DNA of 64,000 bases from Bacillus sp. SD088 (GTDB taxonomy: Bacteria; Bacillota; Bacilli; Bacillales; Bacillaceae_C): NCBI RefSeq assembly GCF_017355205.1, contig NZ_JADIJK010000009.1, forward strand, positions 1-64,000, in the 5' to 3' direction. Positions 18,556 to 27,292 of this stretch are shown in pieces. The position numbers were made by a program, and so were the translations under genes. The notes under the pieces were generated by a model that worked only from the letters and a program-made list of their open reading frames with translations, did no database searches and was not told the DNA's origin. Positions within the stretch are counted from its first letter, which is position 1, and each line of letters begins with the position of its first letter.

Positions 18556-19872
18556 TTAATCTTTTAAAAATATCTCTATAACAGGAACAGAAATATTCGG
18601 TTTCTGCACAGGTACTTCCAATGTAACTGATCCAGATGTGACTCTAGTTGAAATATGAGAGTGCACTTCATTTGGATCATGTTCTTTATAATGGATCTCT
18701 GAAGCATCATGCAGAAATTGAGCATATGCTATTTTTCCAGCTAAGCCTTCTATATGAATATGTTTAAATGGCCAGGAAAAAATATGCAGATATAAGCGGT
18801 TACCTTTTTGTGTATAACGACAATCAACTGGAGCGGTAAATTCACTTGCATTAGCGCCATAAATGGAACGAGCATTCACCCTCATCCAATCGCCTATTTC
18901 ATTCAAAGTGTCAATTGATCTCTGTTCAAATTCTCCACGCCCATTTGGGCCTACATTTAGAAGAAGATTCCCACCTTTTGAAACGCTATCAATTAACATC
19001 TTTACCAACATTTCCGGTGACTTCCAATCTAAATTGTCACGATCATATCCCCAACTGCCATTTAATGTTTGGCAAGCCTCCCATATAACTGGCTTACCAT
19101 CCTCTATTAAAGCCGAACTTGGTTGGTATTGTTCTGGTGTTCTCACCCCGCGTCCTAAATCAAGTCGGTCATTGAGGATAATATCTGGTTGCAATTCGAA
19201 AATCATTTTTTCTAATGCTTCAGATTTCCAATCATCCGCCCCTTTTCCAGTTGACCAATCCCAATTTCTATTCGGATATGAAAAGTCAAACCAGAGATAA
19301 TCAATTTTCCCATAATTCGTTAATAATTCACGTACCTGCCCATGTAAATATTCCACATAATTATCCATCTTACGATTAGTGGCTTCTCTCTTAAAATCTT
19401 CATCATCTCGTTGGGGATGCAACCCATCAATTGGAAATTCGGGATGATGCCAATCAATCAAAGAATGGTAGAAACCAACTTTCAATCCTTCTTCTCTAAA
19501 GGCGTTGACCATTTCTAATAAGAGATCCCTTTTTGCTGGGGTGTTTGTCACCTTATAGTTTGTTAGTTTGGAATCCCAAAGAGCAAACCCTTCATGATGT
19601 TTTGTTGTAATCACTAAATATTTTATTCCCGCATTTTTTGCCACCCTTGCCCATTTTTGTGGATCGTATAAATCAGGATCAAAAAATTCAAAATACTTAC
19701 GATACACATCTGGATGAATTTTCTCCCGGTTCATCACCCACTCATGACGAGCAGCTCTTGAATACAGCCCCCAATGAATAAATAATCCGAAGCGATCATG
19801 AATAAACCAGTCTGGATTCCCATAATAAGCCGGCCAATTGGTATTTTGAACTGCAACACTTTCTTTTTGCAT
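18556..19872 (-). CDS. GH29 alpha-L-fucosidase
   Basis: Retaining exo-alpha-L-fucosidase acting in the cytoplasm (no signal peptide). The 438 residues include RFGLFIHWGLYS near 28-38, TTKHHEGF near 89-96 and the nucleophile in DYLWFDFSY (Asp-196). NGSWGYDRDNLDWKSPEML and GGNLLLNVGPNGRGEF follow, then a C-terminal beta-sandwich. It is a close paralogue of the protein at 28713-30038; most residues align without gaps. It lies 23 bases after the importer binding-protein gene, with GAGGAGGAG before the ATG. Confidence 0.95.
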   Translation of the reverse strand: MQKESVAVQNTNWPAYYGNPDWFIHDRFGLFIHWGLYSRAARHEWVMNREKIHPDVYRKYFEFFDPDLYDPQKWARVAKNAGIKYLVITTKHHEGFALWDSKLTNYKVTNTPAKRDLLLEMVNAFREEGLKVGFYHSLIDWHHPEFPIDGLHPQRDDEDFKREATNRKMDNYVEYLHGQVRELLTNYGKIDYLWFDFSYPNRNWDWSTGKGADDWKSEALEKMIFELQPDIILNDRLDLGRGVRTPEQYQPSSALIEDGKPVIWEACQTLNGSWGYDRDNLDWKSPEMLVKMLIDSVSKGGNLLLNVGPNGRGEFEQRSIDTLNEIGDWMRVNARSIYGANASEFTAPVDCRYTQKGNRLYLHIFSWPFKHIHIEGLAGKIAYAQFLHDASEIHYKEHDPNEVHSHISTRVTSGSVTLEVPVQKPNISVPVIEIFLKD

Positions 19873-19895
19873 TATCTCTTCTCCTCCTCTAATGT

Positions 19896-21524
19896 TTATT
19901 TATATTTCTCGTCATATGCTTCTTGGTAAATTTCGATGTAACGCTCCAAATTCATTCCTTCCAGTGTGGCAAGGTATTGATCCCAGCCTTTTTCAATATC
20001 ATCATCCCCTGAAATAAAACGGGCATTTGATTCATCAACAAAGTTTTGGATCGTTGCCTCAATCTCTGCTAGTTCGGCGGATTGTTCTTCGTTAAAATAA
20101 AGTGGTGGAACGATCATATCCTCATCAGGCTTATATGGTTCATATTTTTCCTTCGTTTCTTCATAAAGGAGTGCTTCTAGGGGCTGTTCATCTGTTGTCA
20201 TTTCACTTAATCTAAATTCGTTTGTTCTAATGACTGGACCTTGCTGCGCCCAGTGAGTATTCTGCACTTCACCATAGGAGGCTAAACGCACCCACTTTGC
20301 TGGTTCGCCATTAATTCCCACTTCCCCTTCTTCAGCCCAACGCCAATTCTTATCTTTTTCACCAATTACAGCTCTTAATGTAATCTCCTCTTGATAGAAT
20401 CCTTCCGCCCAGCGCAAGGCGACTTCCGGATGTTTCGCTTGATTCGTAACAATAAAAGAAGCTCTGCCTGGTACAGGTGGTTGATACCAAGCAACTCTGT
20501 TTCCATTTGGTCCCTCTAAAGGAGGTACGGCCACATAATCTAGCCATTTCCCGCTATTGCCACCACCAGTCATAAAATCACCCTGCCAATATCCCATCGC
20601 CATTCCTAATATCGTTTCCTTGGAATTTCCTAGACGCTTTAATTGATCTTGATCCTGTGTCAAGGATTCTTTTGCCATTAAACCTTCCGAATACAATTGA
20701 TGAATGTATTCCAGCCCTTCTTTCCATTCAGGTTTTGTGTAAGGGACTTGAATTTTTCCATTTTCAACATACATTTCATTGTAAATAAATGGATCCATCA
20801 AGTAACTAGGAAAAGGCCATAAATCTTTATTGCCAGCAATCGGAAGCTCATCTTGTTTACCGTTTCCATTTGGATCTTGTTCTTTGAAAGCCTTCAAAAC
20901 TTGATAGAATTCTTCCGTTGTTTCAGGCATTTCTAGTCCAAGCTCATCAAGCCAAGGTTGATAGATCCATAGTTTTTGCGCCAATGTACAATGGTAACAT
21001 TCATTGATGTAGGGCATTGAATAGATATTCCCATCAGGTGCCGTAATCGACTCTAAAATATCTGATCTTTCATCTAAGAAACTTTTCACATCTGTTCCAT
21101 AATCCTGAATCAAATCATTCAAAGGTAAAAACATTCCTTGACTTCCATAAATCATTAATTGTGAAAGCGTAACCGGACTGTTCATAATGACATCTGGCAA
21201 ATCACCACTGGATAGGACTAAATTGAGTTTTTCCTCTGCATTTTGACTGGGGATTACTTCCCATTCAATATGAACATTGGTTTTTTCTTCATACCATTTT
21301 GTGAATTCATTTGTTTTAAAATCTTCTACTAAAGCATGCGAAGGTGCTAATACCCTCATTGTTACTTTTTCTTTCGTGATAGGGAATGTCCCAGGCTCCG
21401 TTAGTTCAATGTCTTTTGTATCATTGGCTTTGCCACCTGCTTTCTCCTCATTATTGCAAGCCGTTAAAAATACAAGAAAAGTCAATACAACAAAGAATAA
21501 ACAAGATAATTTTACCTTTTCCAC
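19896..21524 (-). CDS. Sugar ABC transporter solute-binding lipoprotein, LplA type
   Basis: Lipoprotein with signal ending LTAC (Cys-23). It is a 542-residue paralogue of the protein at 286-1944, sharing INECYHC, DPNGNGKQDELP, the ending YIEIYQEAYDE and the overall length. It works with the permeases at 21622-23514, which lie immediately upstream. The frame starts with GTG, preceded by GGAGGGGGGATTTTA. Third gene of the operon controlled from 23970-24014; the GH29, sulfatase and GH95 genes follow, so uptake and cytoplasmic digestion appear co-expressed. Confidence 0.92.
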   Translation of the reverse strand: MEKVKLSCLFFVVLTFLVFLTACNNEEKAGGKANDTKDIELTEPGTFPITKEKVTMRVLAPSHALVEDFKTNEFTKWYEEKTNVHIEWEVIPSQNAEEKLNLVLSSGDLPDVIMNSPVTLSQLMIYGSQGMFLPLNDLIQDYGTDVKSFLDERSDILESITAPDGNIYSMPYINECYHCTLAQKLWIYQPWLDELGLEMPETTEEFYQVLKAFKEQDPNGNGKQDELPIAGNKDLWPFPSYLMDPFIYNEMYVENGKIQVPYTKPEWKEGLEYIHQLYSEGLMAKESLTQDQDQLKRLGNSKETILGMAMGYWQGDFMTGGGNSGKWLDYVAVPPLEGPNGNRVAWYQPPVPGRASFIVTNQAKHPEVALRWAEGFYQEEITLRAVIGEKDKNWRWAEEGEVGINGEPAKWVRLASYGEVQNTHWAQQGPVIRTNEFRLSEMTTDEQPLEALLYEETKEKYEPYKPDEDMIVPPLYFNEEQSAELAEIEATIQNFVDESNARFISGDDDIEKGWDQYLATLEGMNLERYIEIYQEAYDEKYK

Positions 21525-21621
21525 TAAAATCCCCCCTCCATATCACTTGGATGATAGATCAGAACATATAAACAGTGTCTTCCCCCTTTCTAAACCAGGA
21601 AATGTGCCAATCCAAGGAAGG

Positions 21622-22527
21622 CTATTCCTTTAATGAGCCAATCATCACACCTTTAACAAAATGTTTTTGAACAAAAGGATAAATGACAAGGACTGGAATA
21701 GAAGCCACTACGATTAAGGAGTATTTTAAAAGTTCCCGCAAACCGGAAATCGCAGCCTGTGATTCTACATCCATAAACATTTCAGGATCCACTTCGTTTT
21801 GAACAAGAATATTGTTTAAAACTAATTGCAAAGGAAAATAATCTTGATCTCGCAAATAAATTAATGCGTTGAAAAAAGCATTCCAGTGACCAACAGCATA
21901 AAACAATCCCATCACAGCAATAATCGGCCCTGATAATGGAAGTACAATTCTTGCTAAAAACCTGAAATCGCTACAGCCATCCATTTTAGCTGCCTCATGT
22001 AATTCATCTGGAATCGTCATTTTAAAGTATGTTCTCGTTATAATCACATTAAATACAGACATTGCATTCGGAATGATCATTGCCCAACGGGTATTCAACA
22101 TCCCTAATTCTTTAACAAGCAGATAATTAGGAATCAACCCGCCACTGAAAAGCATGGTGAATAAAAATAAAAGCATGAAGAAATTGCGACCATAGAAATC
22201 CTTCCTTGATAATGGATAAGCTGCCAGTATGGTTAAGGAGATATTAATGAGTGTACCGGCTATCATATAAAATAATGAGTTTCCATATCCCGTCCAAATT
22301 TGTTTATAAGCAAAAACAGCTTTATAGCCTTCGAGACTAAAATTAACTGGCCATAGCCACACCTCACCCGCTGTCACGGCATCTGAAGAACTAAAGGATG
22401 AACTCACGATATAGATCAGAGGGTAAAGAAACACAATCAGCAAAATGCTTAAAATCACATGGTTTATTATCGAGAAAATTTTATCAACTCTTGTATCATT
22501 GACCCTATTAACATTCACTATGATCAC
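21622..22527 (-). CDS. Carbohydrate ABC transporter permease, MalG/YtcP type
   Basis: Six-helix CUT1 permease of 301 residues. EAA loop HEAAKMDGCSDFRF...LPLSGP near residue 190 and the ending KGVMIGSLKE. Closely parallels the permease at 2109-3011. The frame opens with GTG (AAAGGGAAAGAA before it); a second GTG three codons later is equally possible. Partner of the LplB-type permease 18 bases upstream. Confidence 0.92.
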   Translation of the reverse strand: MIIVNVNRVNDTRVDKIFSIINHVILSILLIVFLYPLIYIVSSSFSSSDAVTAGEVWLWPVNFSLEGYKAVFAYKQIWTGYGNSLFYMIAGTLINISLTILAAYPLSRKDFYGRNFFMLLFLFTMLFSGGLIPNYLLVKELGMLNTRWAMIIPNAMSVFNVIITRTYFKMTIPDELHEAAKMDGCSDFRFLARIVLPLSGPIIAVMGLFYAVGHWNAFFNALIYLRDQDYFPLQLVLNNILVQNEVDPEMFMDVESQAAISGLRELLKYSLIVVASIPVLVIYPFVQKHFVKGVMIGSLKE

Positions 22528-22545
22528 TTCTTTCCCTTTGATTCA

Positions 22546-23514
22546 TCACCATAGACTTTCCTGTCCTATTTTTTTCGAAAACCTATTAACAGAATAGATT
22601 AGAATAAGACCAATAATTGATTTAAATAATCCGATCGCAGCTGCGTAGGAATAATTGGGTACAGCCGACACAAGGCCCACTTTATATACATACGTATCAA
22701 TAATTTCAGAGCTTCTTAAATTCAGAGGATTCTGTAATAATAAGGCCTTTTCAAAGCCGATATTTAAGATGTTTCCCATATCAAGAATCAGCAAAATAAT
22801 TGTTATCGGTAATATACCGGGAATATCTATATGCCATATTCTTTGTAATTTCGAGGCTCCATCGATAATCGCTGCTTCATGGAGGGCTGGACTGACACTT
22901 GAGAGGGCAGCTAAATAGATAATGCAGCCAAAACCAACACTTTGCCATATCCCTGACCAAACATAGATTGATTTAAAATATCCTGCATTTCCCATGAAAT
23001 GAATCGGTTCCATTCCCATCATGGTAAGTAAACTATTAATCGGCCCTTGTGGTTCTAAGAACACAAGGATAATTCCAACCATTACAACAACTGAAATGAA
23101 GTGAGGGGCGTAAGAAATCATCTGCACGGTCTTTTTGAAGTGTTTTTTGTTTACATAATTTAAACTTAATGCAAGCAATATAGGAAAAGGAAAACTCGCG
23201 ATTAATTGGTAAAAACTTAAAATAAGCGTATTTTTAATAACTCGCCAAAATTCGTGAGACTTAAAAAAACGTTCAAAATGATCAAAACCAATCCAATTAC
23301 TTCCTAAAATGCCCTGAACAGGATTAAAATTTTTAAAAGCGATAGTCGCGCCATACATGGGGATATAATGAAAGACAATAATATAGAGAAGTGGAAGAAA
23401 AAATAAAACATACAGTTGCCAGCTATTTTTCATTTCCTGTATGGGTGAAGTCTTTTTTATTTTTTTAAGCGCAATACCCCCCTTTGATTTTTCCGCTAGT
23501 ACTATGTTTCTCAT
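22546..23514 (-). CDS. Carbohydrate ABC transporter permease, LplB type
   Basis: First gene of the operon that continues through binding protein, GH29, sulfatase and GH95. LplB hallmarks: WQLYVLFFLPLLYIIVFHYIPMYGATIAFKNFN, then six helices and EAA loop HEAAIIDGASKLQR...IPGILP. Start set at MRNIVLAEK (23514), which has AAAGGAGGG six bases before it; the longer frame to 23574 lacks this. Its leader of about 450 bases contains an inverted-repeat element and, beyond it, the operator-promoter. A half-operator-like sequence lies inside the gene at 22801-22825. Confidence 0.92.
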   Translation of the reverse strand: MRNIVLAEKSKGGIALKKIKKTSPIQEMKNSWQLYVLFFLPLLYIIVFHYIPMYGATIAFKNFNPVQGILGSNWIGFDHFERFFKSHEFWRVIKNTLILSFYQLIASFPFPILLALSLNYVNKKHFKKTVQMISYAPHFISVVVMVGIILVFLEPQGPINSLLTMMGMEPIHFMGNAGYFKSIYVWSGIWQSVGFGCIIYLAALSSVSPALHEAAIIDGASKLQRIWHIDIPGILPITIILLILDMGNILNIGFEKALLLQNPLNLRSSEIIDTYVYKVGLVSAVPNYSYAAAIGLFKSIIGLILIYSVNRFSKKIGQESLW

Positions 23515-23579
23515 GTGAAACCCTCCTTTAGAGTAAAATGCAATCAGATTTCTAGAAATAATAGCAATAGTCAATATAT

Positions 23580-23593
23580 TATTATCGCTTACA
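23580..23593 (-). promoter_or_regulatory. Possible cre (CcpA) site
   Basis: On the minus strand TGTAAGCGATAATA, matching the catabolite-responsive consensus TGNAANCGNTNNCA except at the end. It lies 66 bases upstream of the permease start, within the leader. Confidence 0.35.
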
Positions 23594-23605
23594 TTTATAA
23601 TGAAA

Positions 23606-23842
23606 GATGAGGCTGGGACAAAAGTGTTTTCACTAAAGAAAAAATCGAACTACTAGCGCGTATAAAACGCGCTCCGGAACTATACTTCGCTTTCCGCAGG
23701 CGGGTGGCAAGCCTCCTCAGGCTTTGAGCTTTGTCTTTTGGAGTCTTGGCTAACTCTTACTTCCCGCAGTATATTTCTTCCGTTAAAATAATGTGTTGTT
23801 CGTTTTCTGAGCTTAACATTTTAGTTTTGTCCCAGCCTCATC
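23606..23842. repeat. 237-bp element with perfect 18-bp terminal inverted repeats
   Basis: GATGAGGCTGGGACAAAA at 23606-23623 is exactly inverted at 23825-23842. The interior holds a CGCTTTCCGCAGGCGGG segment of the kind found in Bacillaceae intergenic repeats and has no ORF. It may be a MITE-like element or a dispersed structured repeat. It lies between the operator-promoter at 23970-24014 and the permease start, so it would be transcribed as part of the operon leader. Confidence 0.7.
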
Positions 23843-23969
23843 ATTTCAGCTAGTTTCATACCTGTTCATTTTTTCACTCTTACAAAGCAAGATACATTTA
23901 AAATAAATGCCTTGTTTTATATACGTTAGCGCATACACAAGGCGGTAGTTTCACACGGTTGACATGATA

Positions 23970-24014
23970 TGTTATCGGTAATGTTACTTTAACATCGACA
24001 AAAATAATTGTCAA
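23970..24014 (-). promoter_or_regulatory. Promoter and 25-bp operator of the importer-fucosidase operon
   Basis: Operator at 23970-23994: TGTTATCGGTAA, TG, TTACTTTAACA. Minus-strand TTGACA at 24009-24014 and TAAAGT at 23986-23991, a 17-base spacer, with the -10 inside the operator. Same layout as the other copies. It lies about 450 bases from the first start codon because the repeat element intervenes. The rest of 23843-24129 shows nothing further. Confidence 0.75.
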
Positions 24015-24129
24015 TAGTTTTTCGAATTATCTAGATACTAATACAAAACTTCAAACAGTGGTGATTTTTCATCCCCACTGATTAAAGAAAACTTGAGACT
24101 AAGTTGACGAAGTCTTTGCGAACAATATT

Positions 24130-25470
24130 TTAGTTTTTATTCATCTCTTCTTCTACCTTTGTTTGATAAGTTTCTTCCATCCGTCTTAACACCGTAGTCG
24201 GATCATCACCAGATTCAATAAATTCCACGGCAATATCACTATAAAAATCGTTCGGGTTGACTTGAATATCTGGCCCCCATTTTGAATAAACGGGAGGTTC
24301 CGCTGGGGGAACGGACAAAACACCTTCGATATTAAAGTCATGATCTGGAAATGCTTCACTTAAAAATTGATTCATAACAGTTAGATCTTTTAAAGGTGAA
24401 ATTCTCCCTACACTTGCGTTTTTCGTTTGTTTTTCTACAGATGTTAAGTAATCAATGACCTTAAATGCTGCAAGCTTATTCTCACTATGCTTGCTGATTG
24501 CTAAAGTCTGGCCAATAAATTTATACGGTGCTGAATTTGGCTTATCCTTCCAAACTGGGAAACTAACCATCCCAAAATCAATTCCTGCTTCTACAAAGCT
24601 TGATATATTCGTTAAATGATGCATTGTCATTGCGACGTCTTGATTTACGAAAGTAGACTCCATTCCTTGCTCAAAATTTCCGGGTATGGAAGTAATCTGA
24701 TCGATTAAATCTAAATATCTTGTAAATTCCTCTTTTTGTGTAAACAAAACTTCACCTGTTTCTGGGTCTGTTCCATTGACAGATAATTGGCTTAGTGGGA
24801 AAGAATAGTACCATGATGAGCCAAATGTTAACCCACGATAAGTTGTTCCTCCCTTCTCTCCCGTTACCTCTCTAGCAAGATCAATCACTTCATCCCATGT
24901 CATATTATCTTCTGGATAATCCAATCCAAATTGATCAAAAATAGATTTGTTATAATAGAGAACAGGTACAAGATCCTCAAACGGCAGGCCATAAAGTTTA
25001 TCTTCCCCGTAAGGATCGCGAGCACGAGCTATATCAATAAGTCCCTCTCTAAATCGGTCTAAATCATACTGATTTTGTTCAACAAGATCATCCAAAGGAT
25101 AAGCGACATCGAATTCTTTTAAAACTTCATAGCCATTATGTGCTAACACAATATCTGGATTCATATTTTTAGAAAAAGTTTCTTCAAGTCCTGTGGCGTC
25201 TACTGTTTGATCAATCAGTTCCAATGTAATATTCGGAAAATGTTCTTCAACATCATCTTTAATATACTCTGCAAACATTTCATCATCCCAGGGAAGCATA
25301 ACGGATAATGTTATCGGGGCATCTGGCATTTCCGGAACTTCGGTTTGATCATTTGTTGTCTCAGCATCTTTTTGGACAGTTTCTTTTGTGTCATTATGAC
25401 AAGCTGACATCATTACCAGCAAAACAAGCATAAAAATCATCAACACAAACTTCTTTTGAACCAACATCAT
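24130..25470 (-). CDS. Orphan sugar-binding lipoprotein (type B)
   Basis: CUT1-type solute-binding lipoprotein of 446 residues with signal ending MSAC. It belongs to a paralogous set in this window (with 27293, 57650 and 60533) sharing a segment of the form MTWDEVIDLAREVTGE followed by YRGL, and the order ETGEVLF. No permease gene adjoins it; it is the last gene of the GH29 operon from 34033. It may feed a shared permease pair or serve as a surface glycan-binding protein. GGGGGTTATCA precedes two adjacent ATGs. Confidence 0.9.
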   Translation of the reverse strand: MMLVQKKFVLMIFMLVLLVMMSACHNDTKETVQKDAETTNDQTEVPEMPDAPITLSVMLPWDDEMFAEYIKDDVEEHFPNITLELIDQTVDATGLEETFSKNMNPDIVLAHNGYEVLKEFDVAYPLDDLVEQNQYDLDRFREGLIDIARARDPYGEDKLYGLPFEDLVPVLYYNKSIFDQFGLDYPEDNMTWDEVIDLAREVTGEKGGTTYRGLTFGSSWYYSFPLSQLSVNGTDPETGEVLFTQKEEFTRYLDLIDQITSIPGNFEQGMESTFVNQDVAMTMHHLTNISSFVEAGIDFGMVSFPVWKDKPNSAPYKFIGQTLAISKHSENKLAAFKVIDYLTSVEKQTKNASVGRISPLKDLTVMNQFLSEAFPDHDFNIEGVLSVPPAEPPVYSKWGPDIQVNPNDFYSDIAVEFIESGDDPTTVLRRMEETYQTKVEEEMNKN

Positions 25471-25576
25471 TGATAACCCCCATAAATCAGAATGTTTTTA
25501 TTCATTCTCTTTTCTATCAAGATGTTTTTCTAGAAGTTTACCACCCCTATGATTTGAAGAGAGAAAACAAATTCAT

Positions 25577-27277
25577 TTATTGCTTAGAAATCGGTACTAA
25601 TTTGATAGAGCGCAACTTAACTGCTTCGGCTTGCCAAATTTCCGTGCCAATTGATTTTTCTCGTATTTTATTACTTGTTAACGTTAAAGGAAAATTTCCA
25701 GTTTCGACAATATCAATACACCCAAGCACAGAATGAACCTCGCTATATGGATATTGACATGCTGGCGAATCTATTATTAGTTGATCTTCCTGAGGAATCC
25801 CTTTAAGCTCTTGGCCAGCTATTTCTACCTTCACCTCCTCATTATAATGCTCTTCCCAAACGGTATTTGTTTTTTTAAAATTCACCAAAACTACATTAAA
25901 AGTGCCAGGCTGTGTGATTTTAAAATCCCATTTCGCCGTTTTCTCATTCATTTCTACAGCGGTCTCCGCATGGACTAAATCAAGATTGACTGAACCAGAT
26001 ACTTGTTGCATAAATTGCTCATCCACTTGGGCATTTCCATCTAATTCAAGTACGATAATGGAAATATATTGGTCAGAAGCGATCTTTGGTAAATTGATCT
26101 CAAAGATATGATGATCCAGAGATTCTGTATATGATTGCGTGATGGACAAATTCTCCTTTTCTTGATCTGCCAATAAATACGCTCGCAGCACCTTGTTTTT
26201 TAAGCCAAACAACTTGAGGTGACCTGTCCATTTTTCATTGTTGACATGAAGATACATTCTTTTTGGCTTGATTGTGACAGCTCCCCATTCAAGTTCATAC
26301 GAAAATGGACTGGCATTTGTACCATATATTGCTTCTCCATTGCGCTCGATCCATTCTCCAGCTTGTTCTAATACTTCCACCGATTTTCCCGGAATCACAC
26401 CCTCAGCAGATGGACCTACATTTAATAGCAGATTCCCTCCTTTACTGACAATATTCACCATCTTGCGGATAATGGATTCAGGTGTTTTCCACACCTGGTC
26501 TTTATCACTATATCCCCATGATTGATTTAAGGTCATCGGTGTTTCCCATGGCCCCGAATCTTCTCCATACATGGGAATTTCATTATCTCCTTTTGATTGA
26601 TAATCTCCTATATTCGGCCAGTGGCTAACTCTACTGTTCACTAGGCAATTCGGTTGATACTGATGAACAAATTCCACCAATTCTTTACTATCTTTTTTAG
26701 ATAAGCCACCTGCCGTATCAAACCATAATAAGCCAATATCCCCATATTGTGTCAATAATTCTTTAATTTGCGGCTTCGCAAGATTATGCCAATAGTTATA
26801 GAACGCTTTTTCCTCAAGTTTATAATCCCATGTGTTGTTATAGTATTCGTGCACAGAATGAGGATGATGCCAATCAATCACATGAGAATAATAGAAGCAT
26901 ATCTTTATTCCTTGTTTTTGACATTCCTCAGCTAGCTCCTTCATCGGATCACGTCCAAATGGAGTAGCGTCCACAATATTGAATTTTTCTACTTGTGAAT
27001 GATACATCGCAAAACCATCATGATGCTTTGCTGTAACGACGATATATTTCATCCCAGCCCGTTTTGCTGCACCCACCCATTCTTTTGCATTAAATTCCCT
27101 GGGATTGAACTCTGTAGCAAACTGTTCATATTCTTTTACAGGAATTTTGGATGCTGCCATCACCCATTCACCTTTTGCCAAGGTTGCATATAGCCCCCAG
27201 TGGATGAACATCCCAAACTTGTCCTCTTTCCACCATTTCAAACGTTCCGTTTCTTTTGTTTGCTCTTTTATTAACAT
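25577..27277 (-). CDS. GH29 alpha-L-fucosidase with extra C-terminal domain
   Basis: A 566-residue cytoplasmic fucosidase, about 125 residues longer than its neighbours. Catalytic barrel: KFGMFIHWGLYATLAKGEW, AKHHDGFAMYHS, nucleophile in LLWFDTAGG (Asp-187), GGNLLLNVGPSAEG. After the usual beta-sandwich (to about 400) a further beta-rich region (VDLVHAETAVEMNEKTAKWDFKITQPG...) may be a carbohydrate-binding module. It is divergent from the other four GH29 proteins, so a different linkage is likely. GGAGG precedes the ATG. Lies between two orphan binding-protein genes. Confidence 0.93.
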   Translation of the reverse strand: MLIKEQTKETERLKWWKEDKFGMFIHWGLYATLAKGEWVMAASKIPVKEYEQFATEFNPREFNAKEWVGAAKRAGMKYIVVTAKHHDGFAMYHSQVEKFNIVDATPFGRDPMKELAEECQKQGIKICFYYSHVIDWHHPHSVHEYYNNTWDYKLEEKAFYNYWHNLAKPQIKELLTQYGDIGLLWFDTAGGLSKKDSKELVEFVHQYQPNCLVNSRVSHWPNIGDYQSKGDNEIPMYGEDSGPWETPMTLNQSWGYSDKDQVWKTPESIIRKMVNIVSKGGNLLLNVGPSAEGVIPGKSVEVLEQAGEWIERNGEAIYGTNASPFSYELEWGAVTIKPKRMYLHVNNEKWTGHLKLFGLKNKVLRAYLLADQEKENLSITQSYTESLDHHIFEINLPKIASDQYISIIVLELDGNAQVDEQFMQQVSGSVNLDLVHAETAVEMNEKTAKWDFKITQPGTFNVVLVNFKKTNTVWEEHYNEEVKVEIAGQELKGIPQEDQLIIDSPACQYPYSEVHSVLGCIDIVETGNFPLTLTSNKIREKSIGTEIWQAEAVKLRSIKLVPISKQ

Positions 27278-27292
27278 CCTGAACCTCCAAAT

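Noticed and set aside
23934-23947. Additional cre-like sequence TGTATGCGCTAACG (minus strand)
   Set aside because: Two mismatches to the consensus at fixed positions.
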